From positions 59,408 to 123,407 of the forward strand of contig NZ_ATAE01000031.1 of the NCBI RefSeq assembly GCF_000474275.2: a DNA stretch of 64,000 nucleotides, in the 5' to 3' direction. The notes beneath the pieces are model-generated. The model was not told the DNA's origin. It made no database searches and was given only the letters and a program-made list of their open reading frames with translations. Of the stretch, positions 1-8,529 are shown in pieces (positions within the stretch are counted from its first letter, which is position 1; each line of letters begins with the position of its first letter). The position numbers were made by a program, and so were the translations under genes. This DNA is from Alkalihalophilus marmarensis DSM 21297 (GTDB taxonomy: Bacteria; Bacillota; Bacilli; Bacillales; Bacillaceae_D).

Positions 1-2
1 CT

Positions 3-95
3 TGGTGGTTCTGGGGAATCGGTGGTCAGGGAGGTTTTTATGGTCAGCAATCAGGCCAAGGAGGCTTTGGCAGCCAATCTCCTGGCCCTCGTTAA
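3..95 (+). CDS. C-terminal end of a Gly/Gln-rich protein, probably spore coat protein CotO
   Basis: Only the last 30 codons are inside the window, ending at a TAA at 93-95. The visible tail is rich in Gly, Gln, Phe and Trp and looks like a coat-type low-complexity C-terminus. In B. subtilis the gene convergent to fabI is cotO (yjbX), a spore coat morphogenetic protein, so synteny suggests CotO; the tail alone cannot prove it. A strong terminator follows six bases after the stop. The start and the family-defining part lie upstream of the window. Confidence 0.55.
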   Translation, partial: WWFWGIGGQGGFYGQQSGQGGFGSQSPGPR

Positions 96-100
96 TCAAC

Positions 101-137
101 AAAAAAGCAAGCACCTTAAACAGGTGCTTGCTTTTTT
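101..137. terminator. Bidirectional intrinsic terminator between cotO-like gene and fabI
   Basis: A 16-bp perfect stem (101-116 with 122-137), a five-base loop, an A-run on the left and a T-run on the right. It serves both the plus-strand gene that ends at 95 and fabI on the minus strand. Confidence 0.9.
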
Positions 138-146
138 GTTATGTTC

Positions 147-926
147 TTAAAGGGATAATGTATTATACCCGCTATCTACATGTAGAAGTTCTCCTGTTAT
201 CCCACGAGAAAGATCACTCATTAAAAATAATGCTGTATCCCCTACTTCTTCTTGTGTTGTAGTTCTACGTAATGGGGCACGTTCTTCAATCTCTTTTAAA
301 ACATCATTAAAACCGCCAATTCCTTTAGCTGCTAACGTACGAATCGGACCAGCTGAGATTGCATTAACACGAATATTTTCCTTTCCTAAATCATTCGCTA
401 GGTATTTCACACTTGCATCTAGAGAAGCTTTTGCCACACCCATAACATTATAGTTGCGAACAACTCTTTCTCCGCCTAAGTATGTTAACGTCACAATACT
501 TCCACCCTCAGACAATAGCGGACGCGCTGCTTTTGCTACAGCAGTTAATGAGTAAGCGCTGATGTTTTGAGCAAGGAGAAACCCATCACGAGTTGTGTTT
601 AAATACTCTCCTTCCAACTCTTCTTTATTAGCAAAAGCGATACAGTGAGCAATACCGTGGATTGTACCTACTTCTTCTTTAATCTTAGAAAACGTTTGGT
701 CTATTGCCGCATCATCCGTAACATCACACGGCAGAATTAGATGATCTTCACGATCTAGTGTGTCCATCAAACTGCGCACGTTTTTCTCAAGTCTTTCACC
801 AGCATATGTAAATATTAATCTAGCTCCTGCACTAGCAAGTGATTGAGCAATTCCCCACGCGATACTTCTTTTATTTGCCACACCCATGACAACATATGTA
901 CGATCTTTTAGTGACAGCTGAATCAT
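147..926 (-). CDS. fabI: Enoyl-[acyl-carrier-protein] reductase FabI
   Basis: FabI reduces trans-2-enoyl-ACP in the last step of each type II fatty acid elongation cycle, in the cytoplasm, with NAD(P)H. The 259-residue protein is a short-chain dehydrogenase: the N-terminal nucleotide-binding motif GVANKRSIAWG at residues 15-25 and the FabI-type Tyr-x6-Lys catalytic pair in YNVMGVAK are both present. It is very close to B. subtilis FabI (YjbW). I place the start at the ATG at 924-926, eight bases or fewer from a GGAGGAG site; the longer frame to 962 would run through the promoter. A FapR operator overlaps the promoter, so it should be repressed by FapR and induced by malonyl-CoA. Confidence 0.96.
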   Translation of the reverse strand: MIQLSLKDRTYVVMGVANKRSIAWGIAQSLASAGARLIFTYAGERLEKNVRSLMDTLDREDHLILPCDVTDDAAIDQTFSKIKEEVGTIHGIAHCIAFANKEELEGEYLNTTRDGFLLAQNISAYSLTAVAKAARPLLSEGGSIVTLTYLGGERVVRNYNVMGVAKASLDASVKYLANDLGKENIRVNAISAGPIRTLAAKGIGGFNDVLKEIEERAPLRRTTTQEEVGDTALFLMSDLSRGITGELLHVDSGYNTLSL

Positions 927-951
927 ATAATCTCCTCCGTTATAGGTAGTT

Positions 952-970
952 ATTAGTACCAAGTACTAAT
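952..970. promoter_or_regulatory. FapR operator upstream of fabI
   Basis: The sequence ATTAGTACCAAGTACTAAT closely matches the FapR box (TTAGTACC-n-TATTAA type) of B. subtilis. It lies just downstream of the predicted -10 of fabI, where a bound repressor would block initiation. A second operator of the same type lies before fabH at 57836-57854. Confidence 0.85.
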
Positions 971-971
971 T

Positions 972-977
972 ATTATA
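972..977 (-). promoter_or_regulatory. fabI promoter -10 (extended)
   Basis: On the minus strand TATAAT preceded by TGA makes an extended -10 (TGNTATAAT). The -35 area is poor (TACCAA at 995-1000). An inverted copy of a 12-base part of the FapR operator (954-965) is found at 992-1003 and covers this -35 region. Confidence 0.65.
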
Positions 978-1033
978 TCATACCTCTCCATTACTTGGTA
1001 CTACCTTAATATCTCTTTCAACAAATTAAGATC

Positions 1034-1177
1034 TTATCCCTTCTTTGTTTCTATATTTCGTAAGATAAATGCACAATTTGGGCATTCATAGATGATATTT
1101 TGATTTGACTGAGCAGTTAGTAAATGTCTAATTTCTTTCTTATTATGACATTTAGGACATATTATATGCGGTTCCAT
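1034..1177 (-). CDS. 47-residue zinc-ribbon protein
   Basis: This small frame begins with ATG at 1175-1177, eight bases after a GGAGG site, and ends with TAA at 1034-1036. The product has two CPxC knuckles (CPKC near residues 7-10 and CPNC near 32-35), the layout of a single four-cysteine zinc ribbon. Small proteins of this kind are often RNA- or protein-binding adaptors, but no function can be named. It reads away from the DUF4397 gene and toward fabI and may be co-transcribed with fabI only by read-through, since the fabI promoter lies between them. Confidence 0.7.
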   Translation of the reverse strand: MEPHIICPKCHNKKEIRHLLTAQSNQNIIYECPNCAFILRNIETKKG

Positions 1178-1361
1178 AGGTCATACCTCCTTCTCTTCTA
1201 ACATTCCCAATTAGAGAAGATTATACATATTAGGTCTATCGTCTTATTTTACCGAATTAGTATAGCTAATGTTTTGACAACTTCGACGGAATAAAGCTAA
1301 ACTTCAACTGTACATTAGTACAACAAAACTTAAACAAACTGTATAAGGAGGTGACTTTTTG

Positions 1362-1430
1362 TTGGAAGGCTTTCAAAACAGTAATAACCATACAAAATTA
1401 ATCAAACACGAGGAGATGATTTCATGTTGA
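1362..1430 (+). CDS. Possible 22-codon leader peptide ahead of the DUF4397 gene
   Basis: A perfect AAGGAGG site (1345-1351) stands ten bases before a TTG at 1362-1364. That frame runs 22 codons and its TGA (1428-1430) overlaps the start of the next gene at 1424. The frame also contains the next gene's own ribosome site (GAGGAG). This is the geometry of translational coupling. There is no protein-level evidence, and the strong site could be a relic. Confidence 0.35.
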   Translation: MEGFQNSNNHTKLIKHEEMISC

Positions 1431-2245
1431 AAAAAGGATTCATTTTATCATTAGTCGGTGCCCTAACCTTATCATTTGGAGGTGCAGGACTGGCAGCGGA
1501 CCACGGGGATGATAAAGCGAAAGTTCGTGTTGTACATGCCTCTCCCGATGCACCAGCTGTAGATGTTGTATTAAATGGAGATGTTGTCGTGGACGGGGCC
1601 GATTTCAAAGCGGCAACTGATTACCTTCATGTTCCATCAGGAGATCATGAGGTAGAAATCTTTGCTGCTGGTACAGTTGAAGAAGAAGAACCTATGCTCT
1701 CTGCTACATTATCTGTTGAAGGCGGAGAAGCATACACAGTAGCCGCTGTTAATACGATTGAAAACCTTGAGCTTTCTGTTATTAATGACGAACAAATGAC
1801 TACAGCGGGACAAACGAAAGTACGAGTTGGACACTTTTCTCCTGATGCGCCAAATGTAGATGTAGCAGTAGCAGGCGGGGATGTATTATTCGAAGATTCA
1901 CCTTTTAAAGCTGTTACTGATTATTTAGAAACAGCACCCGCTACATTAGATCTTGAAATCAGAGTTGCAGGAACAGAAGATGTTGTGCTTGAGCTTCCAG
2001 CGACTGAACTTCAAGCAGACATGCTTTACAGTGTTTTTGCAGTAGGATTTTCTGATGGAGAACCTGGACTTGATATCATTGTATTAAGTGACATGTCCCA
2101 CGAAGCGATGCCAGCTGAAATGCCTGCCACAGGGATGGGCGGTGCACAAAACAACACTAGCTTCATGCCAATTTTATTTGCAGGAGTACTAGCACTCGGT
2201 GCAGCTGTCTTTTTTCTTAATATTCGTCGTAGACAAGAAGCATAA
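1424..2245 (+). CDS. Cell-surface DUF4397 protein with MPATG sorting signal
   Basis: The 273-residue product has a cleavable signal peptide (residues 1-25, AxA-like end), two DUF4397 repeats (about 35-125 and 130-225, each opening with a V-R-V-x-H-x-S-P-D-A-P motif), a linker, and a C-terminal sorting signal made of MPATG, a hydrophobic segment and an RRR tail. MPATG is a variant of the LPXTG sortase motif. The protein should therefore be exported and linked to the cell wall. The following gene is a sortase that overlaps it by 47 bases, which suggests a dedicated enzyme-substrate pair. The role of DUF4397 is unknown. Confidence 0.88.
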   Translation: MLKKGFILSLVGALTLSFGGAGLAADHGDDKAKVRVVHASPDAPAVDVVLNGDVVVDGADFKAATDYLHVPSGDHEVEIFAAGTVEEEEPMLSATLSVEGGEAYTVAAVNTIENLELSVINDEQMTTAGQTKVRVGHFSPDAPNVDVAVAGGDVLFEDSPFKAVTDYLETAPATLDLEIRVAGTEDVVLELPATELQADMLYSVFAVGFSDGEPGLDIIVLSDMSHEAMPAEMPATGMGGAQNNTSFMPILFAGVLALGAAVFFLNIRRRQEA

Positions 2246-2852
2246 TCTACTGTTTATCGTTCTTGTCAGCATATTCATTGTAAGCGGGTGCCAGCAGGCT
2301 GATACGGTTGCTGAGCCACCTTCTACTCTTACAACGAACGATTCAACAGCTCTCAATCAAGCGGCCGCACAAGAGAAAGTAATACCATCAGCCATACAAC
2401 ACCAATCAGGGATTGTGCCGGCATCCATCTCTATTCCAAAGATCGAGATAGAAGCTGACGTTTTAGAAGTTGGTTTAAATGAACAACGGCAAATGGAGGT
2501 TCCTGAAGACCCCTTTGAAGTAGGCTGGTTTCAACCAGGGACCAAACCCGGCAGTCAAGGGAGTGCAGTACTTGCAGGTCATGTGGACTCAAGAACTGGT
2601 CTAGCCATATTCTTTCATCTCGATCAGTTAGAGGTTGGCGATCAAGTGTATGTAACTGACCAAGAAGGCCAGACACTCGAATTTAAAGTGACAAGTATGG
2701 AAATTTATCCGTACAATGACGCTCCAATAGATCAAATCTTCGGTTACACTTCTGCTAAGCGTTTAAACTTGATTACGTGTACAGGTGAATTTGACAGAGT
2801 AGAGCGGACACACCGCGAACGGTTAGTCGTGACAACGGAACTTGTTAATTAA
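2199..2852 (+). CDS. Class F-type sortase, predicted lipoprotein
   Basis: Sortases cut LPXTG-like signals and join surface proteins to peptidoglycan. The catalytic triad is visible: His in AVLAGHVDS, Cys in LITCTGEF and Arg in RTHRERLVV. Length and sequence fit the class F/E-type sortases found beside DUF4397 genes. The N-terminus has a positively charged stretch, a hydrophobic segment and a lipobox VSGC, so it may be lipid-anchored instead of membrane-spanning. The GTG at 2199 lies inside the DUF4397 gene, 12 bases after an AGGAG; the true start could be somewhat downstream, but no good ATG/GTG/TTG exists before the KKH n-region. Translation is probably coupled to the substrate gene. Confidence 0.85.
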   Translation: MQLSFFLIFVVDKKHNLLFIVLVSIFIVSGCQQADTVAEPPSTLTTNDSTALNQAAAQEKVIPSAIQHQSGIVPASISIPKIEIEADVLEVGLNEQRQMEVPEDPFEVGWFQPGTKPGSQGSAVLAGHVDSRTGLAIFFHLDQLEVGDQVYVTDQEGQTLEFKVTSMEIYPYNDAPIDQIFGYTSAKRLNLITCTGEFDRVERTHRERLVVTTELVN

Positions 2853-2860
2853 CAATATGT

Positions 2861-2897
2861 AAGAAGTGTCACCCTTTAGGGTGCACTTCTTATTTTT
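2861..2897 (+). terminator. Terminator after sortase gene
   Basis: Stem 2861-2874 pairs with 2879-2891 with one bulged base and is followed by a T-rich tract. Confidence 0.8.
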
Positions 2898-2964
2898 TGC
2901 AATCACTCTGACTTCTTCTTGCATATAGATGTGATATACACATTGCAGGGAGGAGACATTTAAA

Positions 2965-3930
2965 TTGACAGAGCAATTAAAAATTCTAATCCTAATCAAG
3001 AGATTTGATCTTTCTCACCCTAAACATAAAATAAAAATGGATATCATTAATGCAATTGAAGAATATGCTCAATTGTGCTATTGGTACGAGGATGGAGATA
3101 TTAAAGACATTCTTAAAGAAATTCCTTTTACACCAGATTTTATCTTCCATTATGACATTGCATGGAATTATGCCCTATCTCCTAACATTACCGGATTAGA
3201 AAATGTTAATATTCCAAAAGGTTGCTATGTGATCGATTTACACTGGGATAATAAAAAAAGAATACAATATTTCAACGAAAATAAGATTGATTTAGTTTTT
3301 TCAGTTAGCAAGCATCCATTTTTGGCAGTATTCCCCCAACTGAAAAATAAGTTAAGGTGGCTTCCTTGGTCAATCAATCCTTTGATTATTAAAGATTGGA
3401 AAGAGCCCAAGAGTATAGACTATTTACTTCTAGGATTAGTATGGGCTGAAGATTTAAAAGTGAAGCCACAGAAAGGAAGATATCAATTTAGAGATCTAGT
3501 TTTGGATAAAATGAGAAACTTAGATAACTTTGTTTTTCATCCACACCCTGGACACAATGCAAAAGAAAATGAAAAGTTATTAATTAACGAGAAATATGCA
3601 AAAGAAATAAATAAGGCGAAAATATTTTTCACATGTGGCTGTACAGATAATTTAGGCGGGTTTGCTGTCCTTAAATTTTTTGAAGTTCCTGGTTGTAGAT
3701 CTTTATTGCTTGCAGAACCTAACCGAGAAATTAATGACTTAGGTTTTGTAGACGGTGATAACTTTGTTGCATGCTCGCGTGATAACTTTTATGAAAAGGC
3801 AGAATATTACTTGTCAAACTCTAATGAAAGAGAACGTATTACCAATAATGGGTATGAATTTATCCATTCACAACATACGAACCAAATTAGAGCAAAACAA
3901 TTTGTTCAAATGATACAAGACTTCCTATAA
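2965..3930 (+). CDS. CgeB-like glycosyltransferase
   Basis: The 321-residue protein has the C-terminal glycosyl-transferase group 1 subtype region (about residues 210-320: GCRSLLLAEP then a conserved Gly/Asp-rich segment and NGYEFIHSQHT), as in the spore-maturation CgeB family. The N-terminal half is weakly conserved. The start is TTG at 2965 after a strong AGGGAGGAGA site. It is a single-gene unit, flanked by terminators on both sides, and sits with the surface-protein pair where B. subtilis has thiamine genes. Base use is AT-rich (many AAA/AAT/ATT codons) compared with the Kef gene beside it, so it may be acquired. The sugar donor and acceptor are unknown; modification of spore surface or cell-wall glycans is plausible. 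Confidence 0.7.
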   Translation: MTEQLKILILIKRFDLSHPKHKIKMDIINAIEEYAQLCYWYEDGDIKDILKEIPFTPDFIFHYDIAWNYALSPNITGLENVNIPKGCYVIDLHWDNKKRIQYFNENKIDLVFSVSKHPFLAVFPQLKNKLRWLPWSINPLIIKDWKEPKSIDYLLLGLVWAEDLKVKPQKGRYQFRDLVLDKMRNLDNFVFHPHPGHNAKENEKLLINEKYAKEINKAKIFFTCGCTDNLGGFAVLKFFEVPGCRSLLLAEPNREINDLGFVDGDNFVACSRDNFYEKAEYYLSNSNERERITNNGYEFIHSQHTNQIRAKQFVQMIQDFL

Positions 3931-3944
3931 AAAAATTAGACATA

Positions 3945-3978
3945 AAAGAACTGCGTCTCAATTCAGATGCAGTTCTTT
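3945..3978. terminator. Bidirectional terminator between glycosyltransferase and yjbQ
   Basis: A 14-bp stem (3945-3958 with 3965-3978, one G-T pair) lies between two convergent genes; the left side is preceded by an A-run and the right side followed by a T-rich tract. Confidence 0.8.
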
Positions 3979-3990
3979 ATGTTAATTATT

Positions 3991-6063
3991 TTATTCTTCG
4001 TAAGATTTATTAGATAACATTGTTCTGGGTACATCTGTCCCTCTAGATCCACGCAAATCCACCGGTTCCCTATCTGGTGGATAAATCATAATAAAGCTCT
4101 CTGGCTTCGCTACAGCAAGCACTCGAGGCAGCCGCTCTAATTGTGGATGCCATGCAAGAGTACCTCGTCTTGCACTTAATACAGCAACTAGATCATCTTT
4201 ACGCAAGTGAGGCATAAAGGAGTGATGTAATTCATTCCATGTAGGAACGCCGATCACTTGAAGCTGCACATCAGGTTTCACCTTGTCAAACATCTTCTCA
4301 TAGCTTTTTGTCTCATCATGAATCACATAAACCGTAATGATCGCTCCTATTTGACTTGCGAGCTGCTTAGCTGTACGAATGGACTCATACGCGGCCCTTT
4401 TATGGTCAAAACCTGAAGGAATAATAACGACAAGTCTTTTCGTCGTATTTAAAGGGTGACCGAGCTTAGACACTAAAATCATTTGGTTCGTTCTTTCAAG
4501 CAATTGATCTAATATCCCTCCAAACATCCGCTGCGGGGTCGATAATTTACCATTCCACCCTATCACGGCTGTAGTGATTCTAGACTCTTGCATAGCCCGG
4601 ATCATACCTGAAGTAATATTCGGATCCACACGCGTTAACATCTGTATAGGCACTTCAGCGCCAGCGGCATAACTAACTGCTTTACTAAGAGTTTTCTCCG
4701 CTTGAATGATTTTCTCAGGTGCCTCTTCCCCGCGCCCCTGCGCAACGGATAATGTGTATAGAGGCTCAGGTGAATTCCCTCTAATAATAAATGCTAGCTC
4801 AAGCAGGGATTCAATCGTTTTTGGGTTTGCGACAGGCACTAGAACCCTTTGCGGCGCCTCTGAAGGCTCATACGGCCGCTGTTCTTCCTTTAAAGCAATC
4901 TTTCTGGCGTACACTTCCACCATATATGGACCGATCATACATGTCACTAAGATCATGACGATCACTGCATTTACTGTGGCTTGATTAAATAAACCAAGGT
5001 CATACCCGACTAATGTTGCTGCTAATGTTGCAGCTGCCTGCGGAATCGATAATCCAAACATCAGCTTAATTTCGTCGGACGAATAGTGATAGATTTTACC
5101 TGCAATCCATGCAGCCAAAAATTTACCGCTAATAACAAGTGTCACGACAACAGCTGCCATAAGCCATGCAGACGGGTCCGACAATAATATTCTTATATCC
5201 ATCAGCATTCCAACTGATAATAAGAAGAATGGAATAAATAAAGCATTACCTACAAATTTGATTCGATTCATCAATGTACCCTGCTCAGAAATAAATCTGT
5301 TTAACGCAAGACCGGCAAGGAATGCCCCTATAATAGGTTCTAAACCTGCTATTGTCGCAAAATAAGCTGATACAAACAGAACCGTCATTACAAAGATAAA
5401 TTCAAGTGCTCCTTCACTGCTCAATGTGCGGAAGAAAAATTTAGCTACAATCGGTACTAATATTAGTACCGCGGCTACATAAAGTGCAAGAGATACGAGC
5501 AGGATAAACCAGAAATTAGCTGTTAGTTCACCTTGAGTAGAGCCTGCCACTATCGCTAAGATAAGAAGGGCTAAAGTATCCGTCATAATTGTCCCGCCAA
5601 CAGTGGTCGTTACAGATTTATTCTTCGTTATCCCAATACGGCTGGCAATTGGATAGGCCAGCAGCGTATGAGAACCTAACAGCGAGCCAAGCAAGATAGC
5701 GGCGGCTGTAGAATAACCTAGAAGGTAAACAACAATGGTTCCGAGTATGAACGGGATAGTAAATGACATAGAACCAAAAAACAAGCTTCTTGTTCGATAT
5801 TTTTTAAATCCATCTAAATCAATCTCAAGACCTGCAATAAAGATAATATACAGAAGTCCAACCGTTCCAAGTAAAACAATGGTGGGGTCACGATCAAGCA
5901 TCCCAAGACCATTAGGACCAATAATGACCCCGGCTAAAATTAAACCTATAATTCCAGGAATACGCAGCTTCGCCATGATTAACGGGGCTATTAAAAAGAC
6001 AACCATAGCAATAGCAAAAATAAGGACGGGGTTCGTCACGGGTTGTTCAAACAAAATCAGCAC
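3991..6063 (-). CDS. yjbQ: Kef/CPA2-type cation:proton antiporter with USP domains (YjbQ)
   Basis: The 690-residue protein has a CPA2 antiporter domain (about residues 1-390, a dozen membrane segments, with the family motif GLEIDLDGFKK and a GSHTLLAYP region) followed by a cytoplasmic region of about 290 residues resembling universal stress protein repeats. It should exchange K+ or Na+ for H+. The position next to prpE matches B. subtilis yjbP-yjbQ, although here the two are divergent. The longest frame starts with GTG at 6061-6063, but that codon overlaps the AAAGGTG site, so TTG at 6052-6054 is an equally good start. Control by the USP part is an inference. Confidence 0.88.
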   Translation of the reverse strand: MLILFEQPVTNPVLIFAIAMVVFLIAPLIMAKLRIPGIIGLILAGVIIGPNGLGMLDRDPTIVLLGTVGLLYIIFIAGLEIDLDGFKKYRTRSLFFGSMSFTIPFILGTIVVYLLGYSTAAAILLGSLLGSHTLLAYPIASRIGITKNKSVTTTVGGTIMTDTLALLILAIVAGSTQGELTANFWFILLVSLALYVAAVLILVPIVAKFFFRTLSSEGALEFIFVMTVLFVSAYFATIAGLEPIIGAFLAGLALNRFISEQGTLMNRIKFVGNALFIPFFLLSVGMLMDIRILLSDPSAWLMAAVVVTLVISGKFLAAWIAGKIYHYSSDEIKLMFGLSIPQAAATLAATLVGYDLGLFNQATVNAVIVMILVTCMIGPYMVEVYARKIALKEEQRPYEPSEAPQRVLVPVANPKTIESLLELAFIIRGNSPEPLYTLSVAQGRGEEAPEKIIQAEKTLSKAVSYAAGAEVPIQMLTRVDPNITSGMIRAMQESRITTAVIGWNGKLSTPQRMFGGILDQLLERTNQMILVSKLGHPLNTTKRLVVIIPSGFDHKRAAYESIRTAKQLASQIGAIITVYVIHDETKSYEKMFDKVKPDVQLQVIGVPTWNELHHSFMPHLRKDDLVAVLSARRGTLAWHPQLERLPRVLAVAKPESFIMIYPPDREPVDLRGSRGTDVPRTMLSNKSYEE

Positions 6064-6256
6064 ACCTTTTATTTTTATTTATCCTAACCATCTTAAAGAA
6101 AGCAGCTCTTCATTGTCAACGAAGAGCTGAAATGTATACCCTTACAATTTGATTGAAATAGATATAGTTTGTATATCCTTATCTCGTATGGAAAGATTTA
6201 TGCTAAAATGCTTGTATTCTTTCATGTCTTAAAATGATTAATAAGGAGTGAAATCA

Positions 6257-6994
6257 TTGAACATAGATTGTATTGGCGATGTGCACGGCTGTTATGAAGA
6301 ATTGGTATTCCTGCTTGAAAAATTAGGATATCAGAAATCTAATACAAGTTTTGCCCATCCACAAGGGCGAAAACTTGCTTTTGTAGGCGACCTCACAGAC
6401 AGGGGACCTCATTCACTTAAAGTAATAAAATTAGTTTATAGCTTAGTGAAAGATGAACAAGCGTATTATGTACCTGGTAATCACTGTGATAAACTATATA
6501 GATTTTTTCTAGGTAGAAATGTCCAACAAAAACATGGTTTAGAGACAACCGTTGCAGAATTAAATAACGTATCAAAAGAGGAATACAGCCAAATCCGAAA
6601 GATGTTTCTATTTCTTGTTGAGAAGTCCCCTCTATACCACGTATTGGATAGCGGAAACCTTGTTATCGCTCATGCCGGGATTCAAGCCAAGGATATTGGG
6701 CAAATGAATAAAAGGGTCAAGACATTTGTGTTATACGGTGATATTACAGGTGAAACAAACCCTGATGGCACCCCTGTTAGAAGGGATTGGTCAAAAAGTT
6801 ATAATGGACGTGCAGTTGTTGTCTATGGCCATACGCCGGTCAAAGAGCCACGCTTTTTGAACCACACCGTAAATATTGACACAGGCTGTGTATTCGGGGG
6901 AAAGTTAACCGCCTTAAGGTATCCTGAAATGAAAACAGTAGAAGTTTCTTCTTCTATGCCATATGTCGAAGAAAAGTTCCGTTCATTTACTTAA
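6257..6994 (+). CDS. prpE: Bis(5'-nucleosyl)-tetraphosphatase / protein phosphatase PrpE
   Basis: This 245-residue PPP-family metallophosphatase shows the signature GDVHG near the N-terminus, GDLTDRG, and GNHC, followed by HAG and GHTPV motifs that complete the dinuclear metal site. B. subtilis PrpE cleaves Ap4A and has been reported as a tyrosine phosphatase linked to spore germination. I prefer the TTG at 6257, eight bases after TAAGGAG; the GTG at 6248 is inside that site. It is transcribed away from yjbQ and followed by a lipoprotein gene on the same strand. Confidence 0.93.
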   Translation: MNIDCIGDVHGCYEELVFLLEKLGYQKSNTSFAHPQGRKLAFVGDLTDRGPHSLKVIKLVYSLVKDEQAYYVPGNHCDKLYRFFLGRNVQQKHGLETTVAELNNVSKEEYSQIRKMFLFLVEKSPLYHVLDSGNLVIAHAGIQAKDIGQMNKRVKTFVLYGDITGETNPDGTPVRRDWSKSYNGRAVVVYGHTPVKEPRFLNHTVNIDTGCVFGGKLTALRYPEMKTVEVSSSMPYVEEKFRSFT

Positions 6995-7044
6995 ACGTAT
7001 TAAGTAAACCTAATTGATTAATTTAGAAAGGAAGTTGAAAAAGA

Positions 7045-7509
7045 TTGAAAGATCAAATTAAAATGAAACTAGAAAAATCAAAAGTGAGATGGTTCTTCCT
7101 ATTGCTTATCTTCCTATTATCAGGCTGCGGTCCGTCTTTAGAAGTGACAATTGATGAAGAAGCGACTCGTTTAATCGTAGATGAGGAACGGTCATTGCTC
7201 ACAATTTATACGCGTTTTGAAAATCCTACTGCTATTCCTTCAGGACCGTTAAGTGTTCAGTTTCATATAAATGATGAAAATCTTTTAGACCAATTAGACC
7301 AAGAATCTCCATTCGCATTCATGGACCGTAAAGGAAACCTTGAAACATTCGATATAAAACCGAATGGAAGTTATTTCATTTCTGAATCCTTCGCTTATCA
7401 AGTTGAAGAGCCGATCGATGAATTACAGGGAATGATTGAAGTAGCTGTGTTAGACGAATCTGAAACGGAACTTGCACGAATGACTGTAAACCAAGTGACA
7501 ACAGAATAA
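7045..7509 (+). CDS. Lipoprotein of unknown function
   Basis: The 154-residue product starts with TTG at 7045 after AAAGGAAG. It has a basic n-region, a hydrophobic stretch and a lipobox LLSGC with the cysteine at about residue 28. The mature part is acidic and resembles an all-beta, Ig-like or FxLYD-type extracellular domain, which is only an impression. It follows prpE at a 50-base gap and is closed by a terminator. An alternative ATG at 7063 would still keep the signal peptide. No function is recognised. Confidence 0.75.
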   Translation: MKDQIKMKLEKSKVRWFFLLLIFLLSGCGPSLEVTIDEEATRLIVDEERSLLTIYTRFENPTAIPSGPLSVQFHINDENLLDQLDQESPFAFMDRKGNLETFDIKPNGSYFISESFAYQVEEPIDELQGMIEVAVLDESETELARMTVNQVTTE

Positions 7510-7510
7510 A

Positions 7511-7556
7511 AAAAGCATCCTAGGGGTCCTAGCAAAAGGATTCTTAGGATGCTTTT
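7511..7556. terminator. Bidirectional terminator
   Basis: A 12-bp perfect outer stem (7511-7522 with 7545-7556) with A-rich and T-rich flanks lies between the convergent lipoprotein gene and yjbO. Confidence 0.85.
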
Positions 7557-7560
7557 CGCT

Positions 7561-8529
7561 TTATTTTATGAGTTTGTCTTTGACTTCAATCAAATCTTTA
7601 GGGAGTGGAGCAGAAAAGTGAAGATACTTTCCTGTAAACGGATGAATCAATTCAACTCTTTGGCAATGGAGAGCTTGTCTTGCCAACAATTCTATACTGC
7701 CCCCGTAAAGGTCATCCCCAAGTAACGGGTGCCCTAAGTGGGCAAAGTGTACACGGATTTGATGAGTTCGGCCCGTTTCAAGATTAATCTCTACTTCAGA
7801 ATAAGCTTGATTAGTATTGATTACTTTATAATGAGTAATCGCCTCTTGACCATCAGCTGCAACCATCCGCTCAATAATACTTGAGGGCCTTCTTTTAATA
7901 GGAGCGTGAATCGTTCCTTCTCTCGGTTGAACATAGCCTTCAGCTAACGCCAAGTAATATCGTTTCAGCTTACCAGCCCTTTGTCCTTTAGACAATTGAT
8001 CATGAGCTAACCCATGTTTAGCTACAACTAAAAGCCCTGAAGTATCACGATCCAGCCGGTTTACAGCATGAAAGGTAAAGGGAATATGGTGGCTTTCATA
8101 GTACCCCATAACAGCATTAGCAAGCGTACGACTTGGGTGCTCTCTAGATGGAATCGTAGGCATTCCATGCGGCTTATTTATCACTAAAAGGTGATCATCT
8201 TCATAGTGAATATCTAGCGAGATGCATTCAGGCCTCAGTGATTCATTTTTAGGCTCAGGCGGTACATACACTTCCACTCGGTCCCCACTGAAAATCGTTG
8301 TTCGAACCGTGACTTCCTTCTGATTAACGAGGATTTTTCCACCCTTAAATTTTATGTCGGCTAACGATTTCTTAGAAATCCCATTAACTTCCCGCAAAAA
8401 CGTTCTAAGGAGCATTCCCTCATTAACTCCCTCATTGATTGAAGAACAAGCGTTTGAAGAAACAACATTCGCTGGTACAACCCACTGTATTTTACATGAC
8501 ATTCTTTCATTTTGAGACATGTTACTCAC
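7561..8529 (-). CDS. yjbO: RluD-family 23S rRNA pseudouridine synthase YjbO
   Basis: It carries an S4-like N-terminal segment and the RluA/RluD catalytic motif [18 protein letters not shown], whose second Asp is the nucleophile, plus the GRTHQIRVH motif and a terminal LHxxxxxxxHP motif. It should convert uridines of 23S rRNA to pseudouridine. The gene overlaps the stop of nadK by a few bases, so the two are coupled. The longest frame starts at GTG 8527-8529; ATG at 8518-8520 or 8500-8502 are alternatives, and the family alignment suggests that the first residues are not conserved. Confidence 0.92.
   Translation of the reverse strand: MSNMSQNERMSCKIQWVVPANVVSSNACSSINEGVNEGMLLRTFLREVNGISKKSLADIKFKGGKILVNQKEVTVRTTIFSGDRVEVYVPPEPKNESLRPECISLDIHYEDDHLLVINKPHGMPTIPSREHPSRTLANAVMGYYESHHIPFTFHAVNRLDRDTSGLLVVAKHGLAHDQLSKGQRAGKLKRYYLALAEGYVQPREGTIHAPIKRRPSSIIERMVAADGQEAITHYKVINTNQAYSEVEINLETGRTHQIRVHFAHLGHPLLGDDLYGGSIELLARQALHCQRVELIHPFTGKYLHFSAPLPKDLIEVKDKLIK

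Noticed and set aside
2..262. Open frame over the cotO-like end
   Set aside because: It overlaps the terminator and the real Gly-rich C-terminus in another frame; composition is not protein-like.
1402..1608. Minus-strand frame inside the DUF4397 gene
   Set aside because: Shadow of a strongly coding gene, without ribosome site.
4706..4984. Plus-strand frame inside yjbQ
   Set aside because: Antisense shadow; no site.
5735..6130. 131-codon plus-strand frame over the 5' part of yjbQ
   Set aside because: It is antisense to the conserved antiporter domain and extends over its start; no ribosome site or domain.
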